Source of the DNA: Motilimonas pumila
GTDB taxonomy: Bacteria > Pseudomonadota > Gammaproteobacteria > Enterobacterales > CBDFNC01
Direction: 5' to 3'
DNA length: 64,000 nucleotides
NCBI RefSeq assembly: GCF_003596335.1
Contig: NZ_QZCH01000001.1
Span: 62,001 to 126,000, forward strand
Made by a program: the position numbers and the translations under genes. Below the pieces are notes generated by a model. That model searched no databases and was not told the DNA's origin. It saw only the letters and a program-made list of their open reading frames with translations. How positions within the stretch are numbered: position 1 is the first letter of the stretch; the number at the start of each line of letters is the position of its first letter. This document shows positions 49,335 to 58,163 of the stretch, piece by piece.

Positions 49335-49363
49335 GTAATATTTACCTGCAAATAGGAGACAGT

Positions 49364-50755
49364 ATGAGAGCTAAAATCGCAACTGCAACTGACAGTGGCT
49401 TTTTACGTAAACTGTGGCAACTTGCGTTACCGGTTTCAATTCAGTCTTTACTGTTTTCACTATTGGGCTTGGTCGATATTCTGATGGTAGGTCAGCTTGG
49501 AGAAGCTGAGGTTGCCTCTGTGGGTTTAGGAAACCGAGTCTTTTTTTTCAATCTATTAATTATCTTTGGTCTCTCCGGTGGGGTCAGTGTTTTAGCTGCG
49601 CAATATTATGGTAAAGGTGAAGTCGCAGGGGTACGTCGTTGTTTAGTGCTTGCGATAATTGCTGCGGTCGCGGTTTCTTTGCCTTTTGCTCTTTGGTACA
49701 CGATAAACCCTGAGCAAATTATGGCATTTGCTAGCGACGACCAAAAACTCATAACGCTTGGCGGTCAATACCTCCAAATAACCGGTATTTCTATTCTATT
49801 GACTGCGATTGTTGTACCAATAGAGGCCTCTTTACGTGCGGTAGGTGATGCCAAAACCCCTACCAACATTGGTATTATTGCTATCATAATCAACGTTTTT
49901 TTAAACTGGTTATTAATTTTTGGCAACTGGGGATTCCCGGCACTTGGCGTTGAAGGTAGCGCTTGGGGTACCACTATCTCTCGCGTGTTACAAACCATCA
50001 TATTAATCGCGTACGTACTACGTAAACGAAGAATCGTGGTATTTAATTGGGTTGACGTGCGCATGGCGTTGGCTAAGAAAGAAATCATGCGCTTTTCCAA
50101 AATTGCGGTACCGCTGCTTATTCACGACGGTTTTTGGGCCTTCGGGGTACTGATTTACAGCTTTATTTATGGCCGTATTGGCACCGAAGAGCTGGCAGTG
50201 ATGAGTATGTTAGCCTCTGTTGAGGGTACCATTTTTGCGCTGTTTGTCGGGTTTGCAGTCGCTTGCTCTACCATGCTAGGCCATGAGCTTGGTGCCGATA
50301 AATTTGACGACGCTTGGCAGCAATCTTGGGTGTTTATCATTTTTAGCCCTATTTTTGCGCTATTAATGACAGCGACCATCATTTTATTCAAAGACCAATT
50401 GGCGAATGTCTTCAGTGGGTTTGAAGGGGACACGCTTAACAGTGCGATAAGAGTACTGATCATAATGGCGCTGGCTTTAAGCATTAAAGTGCTTAATATG
50501 GTTGGTATAATGGGCGTGCTGCGCAGCGGCGGCGACGTCAATTACAGCATCTTTATTGATTTATTTTGCATGTGGTGCATCGGTATCCCATTGGCATTTG
50601 TTGCTGCAACCGTATGGGGCTGGCCGTTGTACTTGGTCTACCTTTGCTCATTATCAGAAGAGATTGTGAAGGCCTTTATGGTGATTTTTAGGGTACATCG
50701 TAAAAAGTGGTTAAAGAATTTAGTACACGACGATGATAAATCAGTGTCAGCATAA
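49364..50755 (+). CDS. MATE-family multidrug/Na+ antiporter
   Basis: This 463-residue membrane protein has about 12 spans in two homologous halves, typical of the multidrug and toxic compound extrusion family. The N-terminus (LWQLALPVSIQSLLFSLLGL, VDILMVGQLGEAEVASVGLG) and the conserved VEASLRAVGDAKTP-like segment PIEASLRAVGDAKTPT (about 148-163) fit the NorM/DinF superfamily. The substrate is unknown; Na+ or H+ coupling cannot be told apart by eye. ATG 49364 has AGGAGA upstream. The alkyltransferase-like gene follows after 38 bases. Confidence 0.92.
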   Translation: MRAKIATATDSGFLRKLWQLALPVSIQSLLFSLLGLVDILMVGQLGEAEVASVGLGNRVFFFNLLIIFGLSGGVSVLAAQYYGKGEVAGVRRCLVLAIIAAVAVSLPFALWYTINPEQIMAFASDDQKLITLGGQYLQITGISILLTAIVVPIEASLRAVGDAKTPTNIGIIAIIINVFLNWLLIFGNWGFPALGVEGSAWGTTISRVLQTIILIAYVLRKRRIVVFNWVDVRMALAKKEIMRFSKIAVPLLIHDGFWAFGVLIYSFIYGRIGTEELAVMSMLASVEGTIFALFVGFAVACSTMLGHELGADKFDDAWQQSWVFIIFSPIFALLMTATIILFKDQLANVFSGFEGDTLNSAIRVLIIMALALSIKVLNMVGIMGVLRSGGDVNYSIFIDLFCMWCIGIPLAFVAATVWGWPLYLVYLCSLSEEIVKAFMVIFRVHRKKWLKNLVHDDDKSVSA

Positions 50756-50793
50756 TTATACAAGCCTGCACACTAACCTAATACAAAGAGAAT

Positions 50794-51141
50794 ATGGAAC
50801 AAGAGCAATACAACAGCGTCACAACTAGGATTTGTAAGGTGGTTGCGCTGATACCGACAGGTTACGTTGCAAGCTATGGACAGGTGGCAGACTTGGCGGG
50901 CCTGCCTGGTAGAGCGCGCTCAGTCAGCCGCGCGCTTAATCAAGCCCCTAAGGCCCTCAACTTACCATGGCACAGAGTGGTGAATAGCCAAAATAAGCTG
51001 TCATTTGCCAAATATTCAGAGCTTTACCAAGCACAAAAACAGCTTTTGCTGGCAGAGGGGGTTTGCTTTAAGGGGTTAACCATCGCTGCAGAACACCGCT
51101 GGCAACCGCCTCTCTCCACTTTATTACAGCTAGAGTTTTAA
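50794..51141 (+). CDS. Alkyltransferase-like protein (Atl/YbaZ type)
   Basis: This 115-residue protein corresponds to the DNA-binding domain of O6-alkylguanine-DNA alkyltransferase. Conserved parts are IPTGYVASYGQVADLAGLPG and VSRALN. The active site PCHRV is PWHRV here (Trp replaces Cys near residue 68), so it cannot accept an alkyl group. Such ATL proteins bind O6-alkylguanine and hand lesions to nucleotide excision repair. The gene follows the MATE exporter by 38 bases on the same strand and may be co-transcribed. Confidence 0.92.
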   Translation: MEQEQYNSVTTRICKVVALIPTGYVASYGQVADLAGLPGRARSVSRALNQAPKALNLPWHRVVNSQNKLSFAKYSELYQAQKQLLLAEGVCFKGLTIAAEHRWQPPLSTLLQLEF

Positions 51142-51173
51142 CACTCCTAGTGGTGGCCCGTTCGAACAAGTTG

Positions 51174-52178
51174 TTAAAGTGCCTCTTTGATCGCAGTTAA
51201 GGTTACATCGATATCAGCTCTGCTAATACCGAGATGGGTAACCCAGCGGGTCGGCTGGCCGGGCGTAAATAAGATGCCCTTATTTTGTAAACGTTGAGCC
51301 AGCTTATACATATCAATATTTATGCTTTTAACAAACACCATGTTGGTTTGTACTCGGCTGGGATCTACGTCAAAACCCTTAATCTCACTCAGCTTAAGGG
51401 CAAGGTAATGCGCATTATCATGATCTTCTGTTAACCTTGTGACATTATGCTCTAAAGCGTATTGAGCACCTGCAGCTAGCATCCCCGCTTGACGCATCCC
51501 ACCTCCGGTAGTTTTACGCCAACGTTTTGCCGTCTCAATAAAACCTCGAGAGCCTAGAAGTAGAGACCCTACCGGTGCGCCTAAACCTTTTGATAAACAA
51601 ATGGAGACAGAATCAAAGTACTGGCAAACTTGTTCTATAGATACGCCTAGTTTCACGGCCGCATTAAAGGCTCTCGCGCCATCCAAATGCATACGCAAAT
51701 TACGCTCAAAGGCTAAGGCTTGAACTTTTGCCATATAATCCAGAGACAGTACTTTGCCATTAATGGTGTTCTCTAACGAAATAAGCTTGGTTTTCACAAA
51801 GTGGATATCGTCAGCTTTGATCGCCCGCTCCACTTTTGTAAGATCTAAGGTACCATCAGCTGAATTCTCAATCGGCTGAGCTTGCACTGATCCTAACACT
51901 GCGGCGCCGCCACCTTCATAAATATAGTTATGAGCTTGTTGGCCGCAGATGTATTCATCACCTCGTTGACAATGGGTCATCAAGCCAATCAAGTTTGCTT
52001 GGGTACCGGAAGAGGTAAACAATGCGGCGTCAAAGCCGAGCAAATCTGCGGCGTATTCTTGCAGCGCATTTACACTAGGATCGTCACCATAAACATCATC
52101 GCCTACCGGCGCTTGAGACATGACCTTGCGCATCTCTGCGCTTGGTTGCGTGACCGTATCACTTCGAAAATCTATCAT
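51174..52178 (-). CDS. ltaE: Low-specificity L-threonine aldolase
   Basis: This 334-residue PLP enzyme splits L-threonine and L-allo-threonine to glycine and acetaldehyde. The N-terminus IDFRSDTVTQPS and APVGDDVYGDDPSVNALQ, the catalytic region HLDGARAFNA and the PLP-lysine region SICLSKGLGAPVGS (Lys near 197) all match E. coli LtaE (333). ATG 52178 has GGTGG upstream; codons up to 52190 are rejected. It is convergent with the atl gene and stands alone on the minus strand. Confidence 0.95.
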   Translation of the reverse strand: MIDFRSDTVTQPSAEMRKVMSQAPVGDDVYGDDPSVNALQEYAADLLGFDAALFTSSGTQANLIGLMTHCQRGDEYICGQQAHNYIYEGGGAAVLGSVQAQPIENSADGTLDLTKVERAIKADDIHFVKTKLISLENTINGKVLSLDYMAKVQALAFERNLRMHLDGARAFNAAVKLGVSIEQVCQYFDSVSICLSKGLGAPVGSLLLGSRGFIETAKRWRKTTGGGMRQAGMLAAGAQYALEHNVTRLTEDHDNAHYLALKLSEIKGFDVDPSRVQTNMVFVKSINIDMYKLAQRLQNKGILFTPGQPTRWVTHLGISRADIDVTLTAIKEAL

Positions 52179-52329
52179 AGATACCACCAAAATTATTTAT
52201 CACTATGGTAATCCACAAAATAAAGCCATAACAACCAATTTGTTTGACCAGTCCAAGTTAAAAACCTAAGTGATAAATATTCAAGACGGCAAAATTACAA
52301 GAGAAAAGCCAGCATGTAAAAAGGAGGGG

Positions 52330-52402
52330 GTTGGTTGGTTATTTGCTTGATTGATTATTTGCTGGGTTGCTTGCTTGGTTAGTTGCTTGCTTGATTAATT
52401 GG
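52330..52402. repeat. Degenerate tetranucleotide repeat after pilV
   Basis: About 70 bases built mainly from TTGC, TTGG, TTGA and TTAG units (TTGCTTGCTTGGTTAGTTGC and similar), in partial four-base phase. It starts at the pilV stop codon and runs into the space behind ltaE. It looks like a decayed simple-sequence repeat. Confidence 0.7.
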
Positions 52403-52838
52403 TAGAGGAAAGTTCGTCGACGATACCGTCGGAAGAAAAATGACTGATTGGGCTTAAGAAGCCACTTAAAGCTACTTCATGATCTTGATTAACGCCAGTC
52501 CAAGAAACTGAGATATCGACTTTTTTAGGGTTGACTGCGCCATCCCCCAATAATTTAAGCTCGTTGACTTGCCAGCTTACTTCATAAGTAAAAATGCCAT
52601 AAATCTGCGGCGCTTCACTGCCAGTATTAATCGCGATGAAGTCATCTTCGGTGATAAAATCGCGAAAATCTTCCATTTTTGCTTGAGCGAGCTCAAGCGC
52701 GACGAGCCGAGCTTCAGCTTGACTGCCTTTAATAAATAAATGCTTTTGCAATTTCACCGTCGCAACAACCGCTATGCTGACAATCAGCATAGAGACTAAA
52801 ATTTCGACTAAGCTAAAACCGCTTTGCTTATTACTCAT
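52395..52838 (-). CDS. pilV: Type IV minor pilin PilV-like
   Basis: This 147-residue prepilin has a short leader MSNKQSG cleaved before Phe-Ser-Leu-Val-Glu (Glu5 of the mature pilin), followed by a hydrophobic helix. The remaining about 115 residues form a globular pilin head without an obvious cysteine pair. By place, last in fimT-pilW-pilX-pilV, it is the PilV minor pilin that helps prime pilus assembly. I use ATG 52838 rather than the upstream TTG 52844. The 21-base gap to pilX is short. Confidence 0.82.
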   Translation of the reverse strand: MSNKQSGFSLVEILVSMLIVSIAVVATVKLQKHLFIKGSQAEARLVALELAQAKMEDFRDFITEDDFIAINTGSEAPQIYGIFTYEVSWQVNELKLLGDGAVNPKKVDISVSWTGVNQDHEVALSGFLSPISHFSSDGIVDELSSTN

Positions 52839-52859
52839 TAACAACTAAAAGTCCGTTTA

Positions 52860-54233
52860 TTAGTTGAAATCACGCCAAGTGCCAGGCACCCAGCCAAACC
52901 TAACTGCACCCGCGTTTGAATCGTCAAACGAATACAGGTTACTTAAAACATCACTGTTGTAATTCACAACGATAGAGCCAGATGTCATGACGGCGCCATT
53001 TTCATCGCCATCCACAATCACTGACCCTTCAACACTGATAGAGCCACCAAAGGAAGCATTCACCGCTGCAGACATTAACGGATCATCTTGACTATTAACT
53101 AAGTACACCAAACCTTGAATGTTTGCACCGCCACTAAAGTCGGCGCTGCCATCGATAATTAAGGTGACAGGGTTTTCAGCAGTCCCCGCACTATAGGTCG
53201 AAGAAGCGGTAGTGACGACACAATCACCATAGACCCAGACAATTCGCTCTCCCTGCTGACCGTCAGGTAACATACAGACACCATCGCTGTCTGGTGTTAC
53301 GAAGAGCACGCCTTCTTCACCATTGGCAGCCTTATCCTGAATACTGTCTCTTAAGTCGGCAAAGTCCGCTTCCTTGGTGCCTAAGTATTCTTCTTTTAAA
53401 CTCTCTGGAAAGCGAGGATCTGATAAGCTGATATCACCATTAGCAAAGGTTTCATCACCCTGCTCAGGAAAGCTATTTATGGTATCTGCGCTGAATGAGC
53501 CTAACTCATTTTCTAAGGTGGCGTCAGCTGCATCTAAGGTGTTAGAAAACATGCTTAGATCAGTAAAGCCTTCGGTATCACCTTGATAGCCGTAACTAAA
53601 CCAATCTCCAGCTAATTGCAGAGAGTCATAACTGCTCCAATATGACAGATCTTGTTCGCCATAAGCGTTTGAATTACTGGCTACTTGCACCGAGCCTTCG
53701 AGTAAGGTTTGGGTATTAGTAATGATGGGCGCAAGAGGAACTGCACCGTTACCGTTTGCGGTACCCGCAAAATAAAACTCTCGGCTAACAGAAGCTTTTG
53801 CCAAACCATCGCGAGAGCGACCAGTGCTAACAACTTGCAACAACTTGGGATTATTTGAACTTTGCTTAACCACGACGGTCACTTGTTCAGAGCCAAAAAA
53901 ATCGATAAATTTTTGCGTTTGAGCATCGTTGCTAGAACCAACTCCCAACACTAATGGAGTATCATCCGTTTTATCGAGGAAGGTTTTTGCCGCAGGTGTT
54001 GATACGCCATCAATCTCGACTTTGCCAAACGCTAGCCAAGTGCCAGCATAATCCAACCCTAACTCGGCATTGGAATAGGCTTCTTTATGGCTGTAATCAT
54101 TAGCCGACGCTTTAATTTCAAACAGCTTATTTTTGGCCGTATAAAAAGTAAATGCCGTTGCACTGAGCATTAACAGCATCGTCACTAACAGAGTCGCCAT
54201 ACCGGTTTGATACCGGACAGTTATTACTCTCAT
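52860..54233 (-). CDS. Large PilX-like pilus protein with beta-helix-like C-terminus
   Basis: This 457-residue protein is more than twice the usual size of PilX. The N-terminus (RYQTGMATLLVTMLLML) is a prepilin-like leader and helix lacking Glu5, as in PilX/GspK-type minor pilins; EAYSNAELGLDYA matches the PilX helix. The C-terminal half, about residues 330-440, has short strands with repeated Gly/Ala/Val (TLIIDGSADFSGGANIQGLV, GGSISVEGSVIVDG) resembling a bactofilin-like beta-helix. Such fusions exist in marine gammaproteobacteria, but the role is unknown. It lies between pilW and pilV. Confidence 0.75.
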   Translation of the reverse strand: MRVITVRYQTGMATLLVTMLLMLSATAFTFYTAKNKLFEIKASANDYSHKEAYSNAELGLDYAGTWLAFGKVEIDGVSTPAAKTFLDKTDDTPLVLGVGSSNDAQTQKFIDFFGSEQVTVVVKQSSNNPKLLQVVSTGRSRDGLAKASVSREFYFAGTANGNGAVPLAPIITNTQTLLEGSVQVASNSNAYGEQDLSYWSSYDSLQLAGDWFSYGYQGDTEGFTDLSMFSNTLDAADATLENELGSFSADTINSFPEQGDETFANGDISLSDPRFPESLKEEYLGTKEADFADLRDSIQDKAANGEEGVLFVTPDSDGVCMLPDGQQGERIVWVYGDCVVTTASSTYSAGTAENPVTLIIDGSADFSGGANIQGLVYLVNSQDDPLMSAAVNASFGGSISVEGSVIVDGDENGAVMTSGSIVVNYNSDVLSNLYSFDDSNAGAVRFGWVPGTWRDFN

Positions 54234-54272
54234 GGTTGTGCTCCCGTTTACAACACCGACTCATTGTTCGGC

Positions 54273-54932
54273 TTAGTACGCTTGGTTTCTTACCAAGACT
54301 TTTTTATTTATTGCTATTTTTTTATCACTATAATTCTTCAATGAAGCCGTCATGCTTATTGTTACTGTACTCATCAGAGTGTTCAGCCCCTCAGATGGCA
54401 CCAATCCCGCTTCACCTTTCGCATTAACTCTACTTAAATCAAACTTTAAGCTATCGATCACAACTTGAGAGTGAGTCAATAAGGTCCAATTCGATTGGCT
54501 AGCACAGTTACTATTGCCACTGCGAATATAAATGCCACCTTGGTGCAGCTTATAGCCTACATACTCATTTGCATCCGGCGCATCCCCAGAGTCATTCATG
54601 TCATAAGCAAAGGTAATGCAGGTTTTGTCACTCGAAACTTGTAAAGCCGTAGTGTCAGCTTGGGAGTTATAAGCATTGTTAGCAAAACCAGAACTTAAAG
54701 CAGCAGCGCCGGCACCCGACCAATAGCCCGCGCGACGAATATCTCGAGACATTAGCTCGACCAAGCTTTTGACTTCAAGGTTTAATCGCCCAAGAGAATT
54801 AATCTTATTGTTGTTCACCATACTCGTGGTATAGAGGGACAACATCATGCCAAGTACTAGCAAGCCTAGTACCATAGCAATCATTAGCTCTACCAAGCTG
54901 AAACCGGCTTGTCCCCTAGCTGCATGCCGCAT
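54273..54932 (-). CDS. pilW: Type IV minor pilin PilW-like
   Basis: This 219-residue prepilin has leader MRHAARGQAG cleaved before FSLVELM and a long hydrophobic helix (to about residue 36). A conserved RDIRRAGYWSG segment (about 79-89) is typical of PilW. Two cysteines (in KTCITF and SNCASQ) may pair. It overlaps the end of fimT by 17 bases and precedes the large pilX-like gene by 39 bases. Confidence 0.85.
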   Translation of the reverse strand: MRHAARGQAGFSLVELMIAMVLGLLVLGMMLSLYTTSMVNNNKINSLGRLNLEVKSLVELMSRDIRRAGYWSGAGAAALSSGFANNAYNSQADTTALQVSSDKTCITFAYDMNDSGDAPDANEYVGYKLHQGGIYIRSGNSNCASQSNWTLLTHSQVVIDSLKFDLSRVNAKGEAGLVPSEGLNTLMSTVTISMTASLKNYSDKKIAINKKVLVRNQAY

Positions 54933-55479
54933 AAGAAGAGCTTGACCCAGTTTTACATGTTTGAGTGATATTACCGATAGTGTTGACTATGATTTTAATA
55001 CTACTTTCATCAGCACCAGTTCCGGATTTAACGACAACATTACCCAGCAAGTCACCCGTTTTAGGCATACCTCGTTTAGGATCAAAAACAACTCTGTTAT
55101 TCGTCATACTATCGACCACCAAGGTTACTTTGTTGAAGTCCTTGCCATCGAGTTTTATTTCACGACCATCTATTGCGCAAGAGTTTGCGGTATTGCAGTC
55201 GCAGGTTTCTGTGCCGCCTGCTACCTGAAATAACCCCACGCACCAGTTGCCATTCGCTCCGGCAGCGAAATTAACAGAGACTTGACCGTTAATCTTTACA
55301 GATTCACTTTTTGCATAAGCAATAAGTGAATGGATGGACTCGTTTGAGCCACGTAATTGGTTACTTTTGAAAAGGCTTTCGTAAGACCCGACCCCAATAC
55401 CGATGAGTATTGCTAAAACAGCAATAGTAATTAGCATCTCGATAAGGGTAAAACCGGTTTGAAGTGACTTGATCATCAT
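54916..55479 (-). CDS. fimT: Type IV minor pilin FimT/GspH family
   Basis: This 187-residue prepilin has leader MMIKSLQTG followed by FTLIEMLITIAVLAIL. After the helix, the FimT/GspH-type domain with RGSNESIHSLIAYAKSESVK and several cysteines (CDCNTANSC, and TCKTGSSSSYAACS at the C-terminus) follows. FimT has been linked to DNA binding and uptake in some species, through its C-terminal tail; I cannot tell here. ATG 55479 has AGAGGT upstream. It is the first gene of the minor pilin operon. Confidence 0.85.
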   Translation of the reverse strand: MMIKSLQTGFTLIEMLITIAVLAILIGIGVGSYESLFKSNQLRGSNESIHSLIAYAKSESVKINGQVSVNFAAGANGNWCVGLFQVAGGTETCDCNTANSCAIDGREIKLDGKDFNKVTLVVDSMTNNRVVFDPKRGMPKTGDLLGNVVVKSGTGADESSIKIIVNTIGNITQTCKTGSSSSYAACS

Positions 55480-55693
55480 CCATGACCTCTCATTATTTAC
55501 GACGTTGGACGAGAAATGTCCTTATTCCTCGAGCACAAAATATACTAACACGGCGATAATTTGTGCACAAATAGAGCTCAATTCTACCTTACAAATCTGT
55601 GTGGCACATATCATTAAATTGAAAATAAGCAAATTTAAGACTTAAAATTGATATTTTCCCAGTGATAATAATGATACTAATGGCTGGAGTGAG

Positions 55694-55699
55694 TATAAT
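55694..55699 (+). promoter_or_regulatory. Putative pilE -10 element
   Basis: TATAAT (55694-55699) lies 35 bases before the pilE ATG. ATGATA at 55671-55676, 17 bases upstream, is a partial -35. The gap between divergent fimT and pilE is 254 bases. Confidence 0.5.
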
Positions 55700-55733
55700 G
55701 CTCGACCTTACAACGAATTCAAGGAAGATATCT

Positions 55734-56129
55734 ATGAAGGCTACACGGTCACACGGCTTTTCATTAATTGAAATACTCGTGGTAATCGCAATTATAGGCA
55801 TACTGGCTTCTATTGCTTACCCTTCTTATCAGTCTCACGTGCAAAAAACTCGTAGGACTGATGCGCAGTCAATATTGATGCAAGGAGCTCTTGAACAAGA
55901 GTCTCACCGCATAACCAATACCACCTACAGCGCTGCTATAGCGGATATAGGTATAGCCAACAACGACGACTATGAATTTTCTATCACTGGAAATACTGCG
56001 ACGGCTTACACCATTAAAGCAACCGCTAAAACCGGCAGCACTCAGCAAACAGATAAAGCAGGTGCGACTAATTGTAAGGAAATGACCATTAACCAGTCAG
56101 ACGTAAAAACACCTTCAGCTTGTTGGTAA
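55734..56129 (+). CDS. pilE: Type IV minor pilin PilE-like
   Basis: This 131-residue prepilin has leader MKATRSHG cleaved before FSLIEILVVIAIIGILASIA. The conserved YPSYQSHVQKTRRTDAQ follows, which is characteristic of the PilE minor pilin in fimT-pilVWXE clusters. A C-terminal cysteine pair (TNCKEM and SACW) should form the D-region disulfide. ATG 55734 has AAGGAAG at 55721-55727. Unlike most clusters, pilE is divergent from the others and no pilY1 lies beside it. Confidence 0.88.
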   Translation: MKATRSHGFSLIEILVVIAIIGILASIAYPSYQSHVQKTRRTDAQSILMQGALEQESHRITNTTYSAAIADIGIANNDDYEFSITGNTATAYTIKATAKTGSTQQTDKAGATNCKEMTINQSDVKTPSACW

Positions 56130-56188
56130 ACGCTCGACATACTATTTAGCATAGAGTTTCCACTCAATCAAAACCGTTTAACAGTATT

Positions 56189-56220
56189 AGAAGTTCCTAG
56201 CATTGACTAGGAACCTCTTC
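56189..56220. terminator. Hairpin between convergent pilE and slt
   Basis: GTTCCTAG (56193-56200) pairs perfectly with CTAGGAAC (56207-56214), and GAAG/CTTC extend the stem past a two-base bulge. No clear U-tract follows on either strand; it probably serves both convergent genes as a 3'-end structure. Confidence 0.5.
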
Positions 56221-56228
56221 ATTTAGTG

Positions 56229-58139
56229 TTACAAACGCGTTGCACGCTCTTTTTGACTCAACATCAGCATCGCTTGGCCTTGCTGATACTGATATATCAC
56301 GTTATAAGCTAATACGCTTTGCACGTAACCTCGGGTTTCTCTAAACGGTATCACTTCTACCCAAGTATCAACATCTAGGCCGGGGCTTCGAGCCTGCCAT
56401 TGCTTCACTCGGTGCGGACCCGCGTTATATGCTGCACTGGCTAAAATGCGATTTCCTTGGTAATCATCGAGTAGCTGGCCAATATACGCACTGCCCAAAC
56501 GTACGTTCACATCGGCTTCATATAAACTCTCCACCCCTTGGTACTGATACCCAATTTTCTTCGCGGTGTACTTCGCAGTGGCAGGCATGAGTTGCATCAA
56601 ACCTCTCGCGCCCACAGGAGAGCGAGCTTGCTGATAAAATGCGCTTTCTTGTCTTGCTAAGGCAAACAGTAGGCTGGCCTCTAATTGGCGTTCTTTCGCA
56701 AAATGCTGGAAAGTGGTTGCTTCCACCATAGGAAAGCGTTGCTCTACCAAGTCCCAGCTCTTGGTTTCTATGCTGGCTAAAATAGCAAAATGCAGCCAGC
56801 CTTGCTCTAGCGCATACTGACCCAATTGATCAATCATAGGCTTAGGATGGCGACCAATCAGTCTTGCCCACTCAGTGCGAGCAAAGTTGTCTGCTTCATG
56901 GTATTTCAGCTCACTAACCCGGAGTAAAACCTGATTAACTGGCGCCAGCTTGGCCTTATCTAAAGTGACTTTTTCAATGTTAAGTTGATACGGTGTGGCT
57001 AAAGTTTGTGACGACATAAAGCCATAATAACTGCGCTCTTGCGCAACTTTCATTAATAACTCACGGGCTAACGCTTTATCACCATTTAAGCCCGCGATAC
57101 GAGCTTGCCAGTATAGCCAGCGCTCGGTATCTTTTCGTTCATCTGAAAGCAGTGCTATCCACTTCTCAGTGTTGTACCAATCTTGTTTTGCCAAAGCATA
57201 GCGGATACGTTGTTCTTTAAGGTTATCATCATCCAATTTAGCTAGACGTTTGTCAGCCCAGGCTAATTCATTCGTTAAATGCCGAAACATTACGTATTGG
57301 ATCAGCTTTTTCTCCACCCGTATCAACTGCTCTGGCGTCAGCTTACCTTGCTTTAAATAGGCGCGATAGGCACTAAAGCTTTGCTTGGGTGACTTAGGAA
57401 TCAAACGCAGTATTGCCGCCACCACGATGTCACCGTTTTTAGACTCTTTCAGCGAATATTGTTGGCTGCTTAAGATAGCGTCAGGTTTACCATAGCTGGC
57501 AATAAGCTTGTCACCGTACGGTTTATACTGAGCATTTAAACGTTTATTTAAATACTTCACCAATGACAGCTGCTTTTTATCGTAAGCGAGCAACATGCGC
57601 TGCCATATTAACTCTTGGGTAAGTAGTCCGGCTTTATCCCAAGAAGCAAACAAACCGTCACAAGCATCGGGGCGCGATGAACCAGACAACCAAAGTTGCT
57701 GCGTTCCTTGCCAGGCTTCTGTTTTATTACCGGCTTTTAATTGGAAATCGTAGTAATAACACTGTAACGCTAAGCTGGTTGGCGCTTGCTCAGTGAAACT
57801 TAAAAAAGTACGCCATTTTTGCTGCTTAGCCAGTGTAAAAAGGTAATAACGCAACAAACTATTGGCCAAGTATGAATCTTGATTTTGAGCAACGAAACGG
57901 CGTATATCTTCAGGGTTTGCGCTGCTACGATGCGCTTTTAAATCATTGTATTGAAGAAAGATATTTAACGGATAATCGCCAAGCTTTTGAGTCAATTGGC
58001 GCGCCTTGGGCCAGTCTTGTTGTTTTTGCGCCGTTAACGCTTGTTGATAAACCGTCCGTTGTTTAGTGAGGTCACTTGCTTTACTCCATGGCGATAAAAG
58101 CAACATAAAAGTCGTAATCACATAACCTAATTTACGCAA
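56229..58139 (-). CDS. slt: Soluble lytic murein transglycosylase Slt (TTG start)
   Basis: This 636-residue periplasmic enzyme cleaves peptidoglycan glycan strands to 1,6-anhydro products. After a signal peptide (about residue 21, SKA), a superhelical U and L domain precedes the lysozyme-like SLT domain (from about residue 480). The catalytic Glu498 is in RQESAF; GLMQLMPATA and SAAYNAGPHRV are the other motifs. The start is TTG 58139 with GAGGAG six bases upstream (58151-58146); no ATG precedes the signal peptide. Anhydromuropeptides it makes are the substrate of AmpG. Confidence 0.94.
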   Translation of the reverse strand: MRKLGYVITTFMLLLSPWSKASDLTKQRTVYQQALTAQKQQDWPKARQLTQKLGDYPLNIFLQYNDLKAHRSSANPEDIRRFVAQNQDSYLANSLLRYYLFTLAKQQKWRTFLSFTEQAPTSLALQCYYYDFQLKAGNKTEAWQGTQQLWLSGSSRPDACDGLFASWDKAGLLTQELIWQRMLLAYDKKQLSLVKYLNKRLNAQYKPYGDKLIASYGKPDAILSSQQYSLKESKNGDIVVAAILRLIPKSPKQSFSAYRAYLKQGKLTPEQLIRVEKKLIQYVMFRHLTNELAWADKRLAKLDDDNLKEQRIRYALAKQDWYNTEKWIALLSDERKDTERWLYWQARIAGLNGDKALARELLMKVAQERSYYGFMSSQTLATPYQLNIEKVTLDKAKLAPVNQVLLRVSELKYHEADNFARTEWARLIGRHPKPMIDQLGQYALEQGWLHFAILASIETKSWDLVEQRFPMVEATTFQHFAKERQLEASLLFALARQESAFYQQARSPVGARGLMQLMPATAKYTAKKIGYQYQGVESLYEADVNVRLGSAYIGQLLDDYQGNRILASAAYNAGPHRVKQWQARSPGLDVDTWVEVIPFRETRGYVQSVLAYNVIYQYQQGQAMLMLSQKERATRL

Positions 58140-58163
58140 ACGAGTCTCCTCATTAAAATCGAT

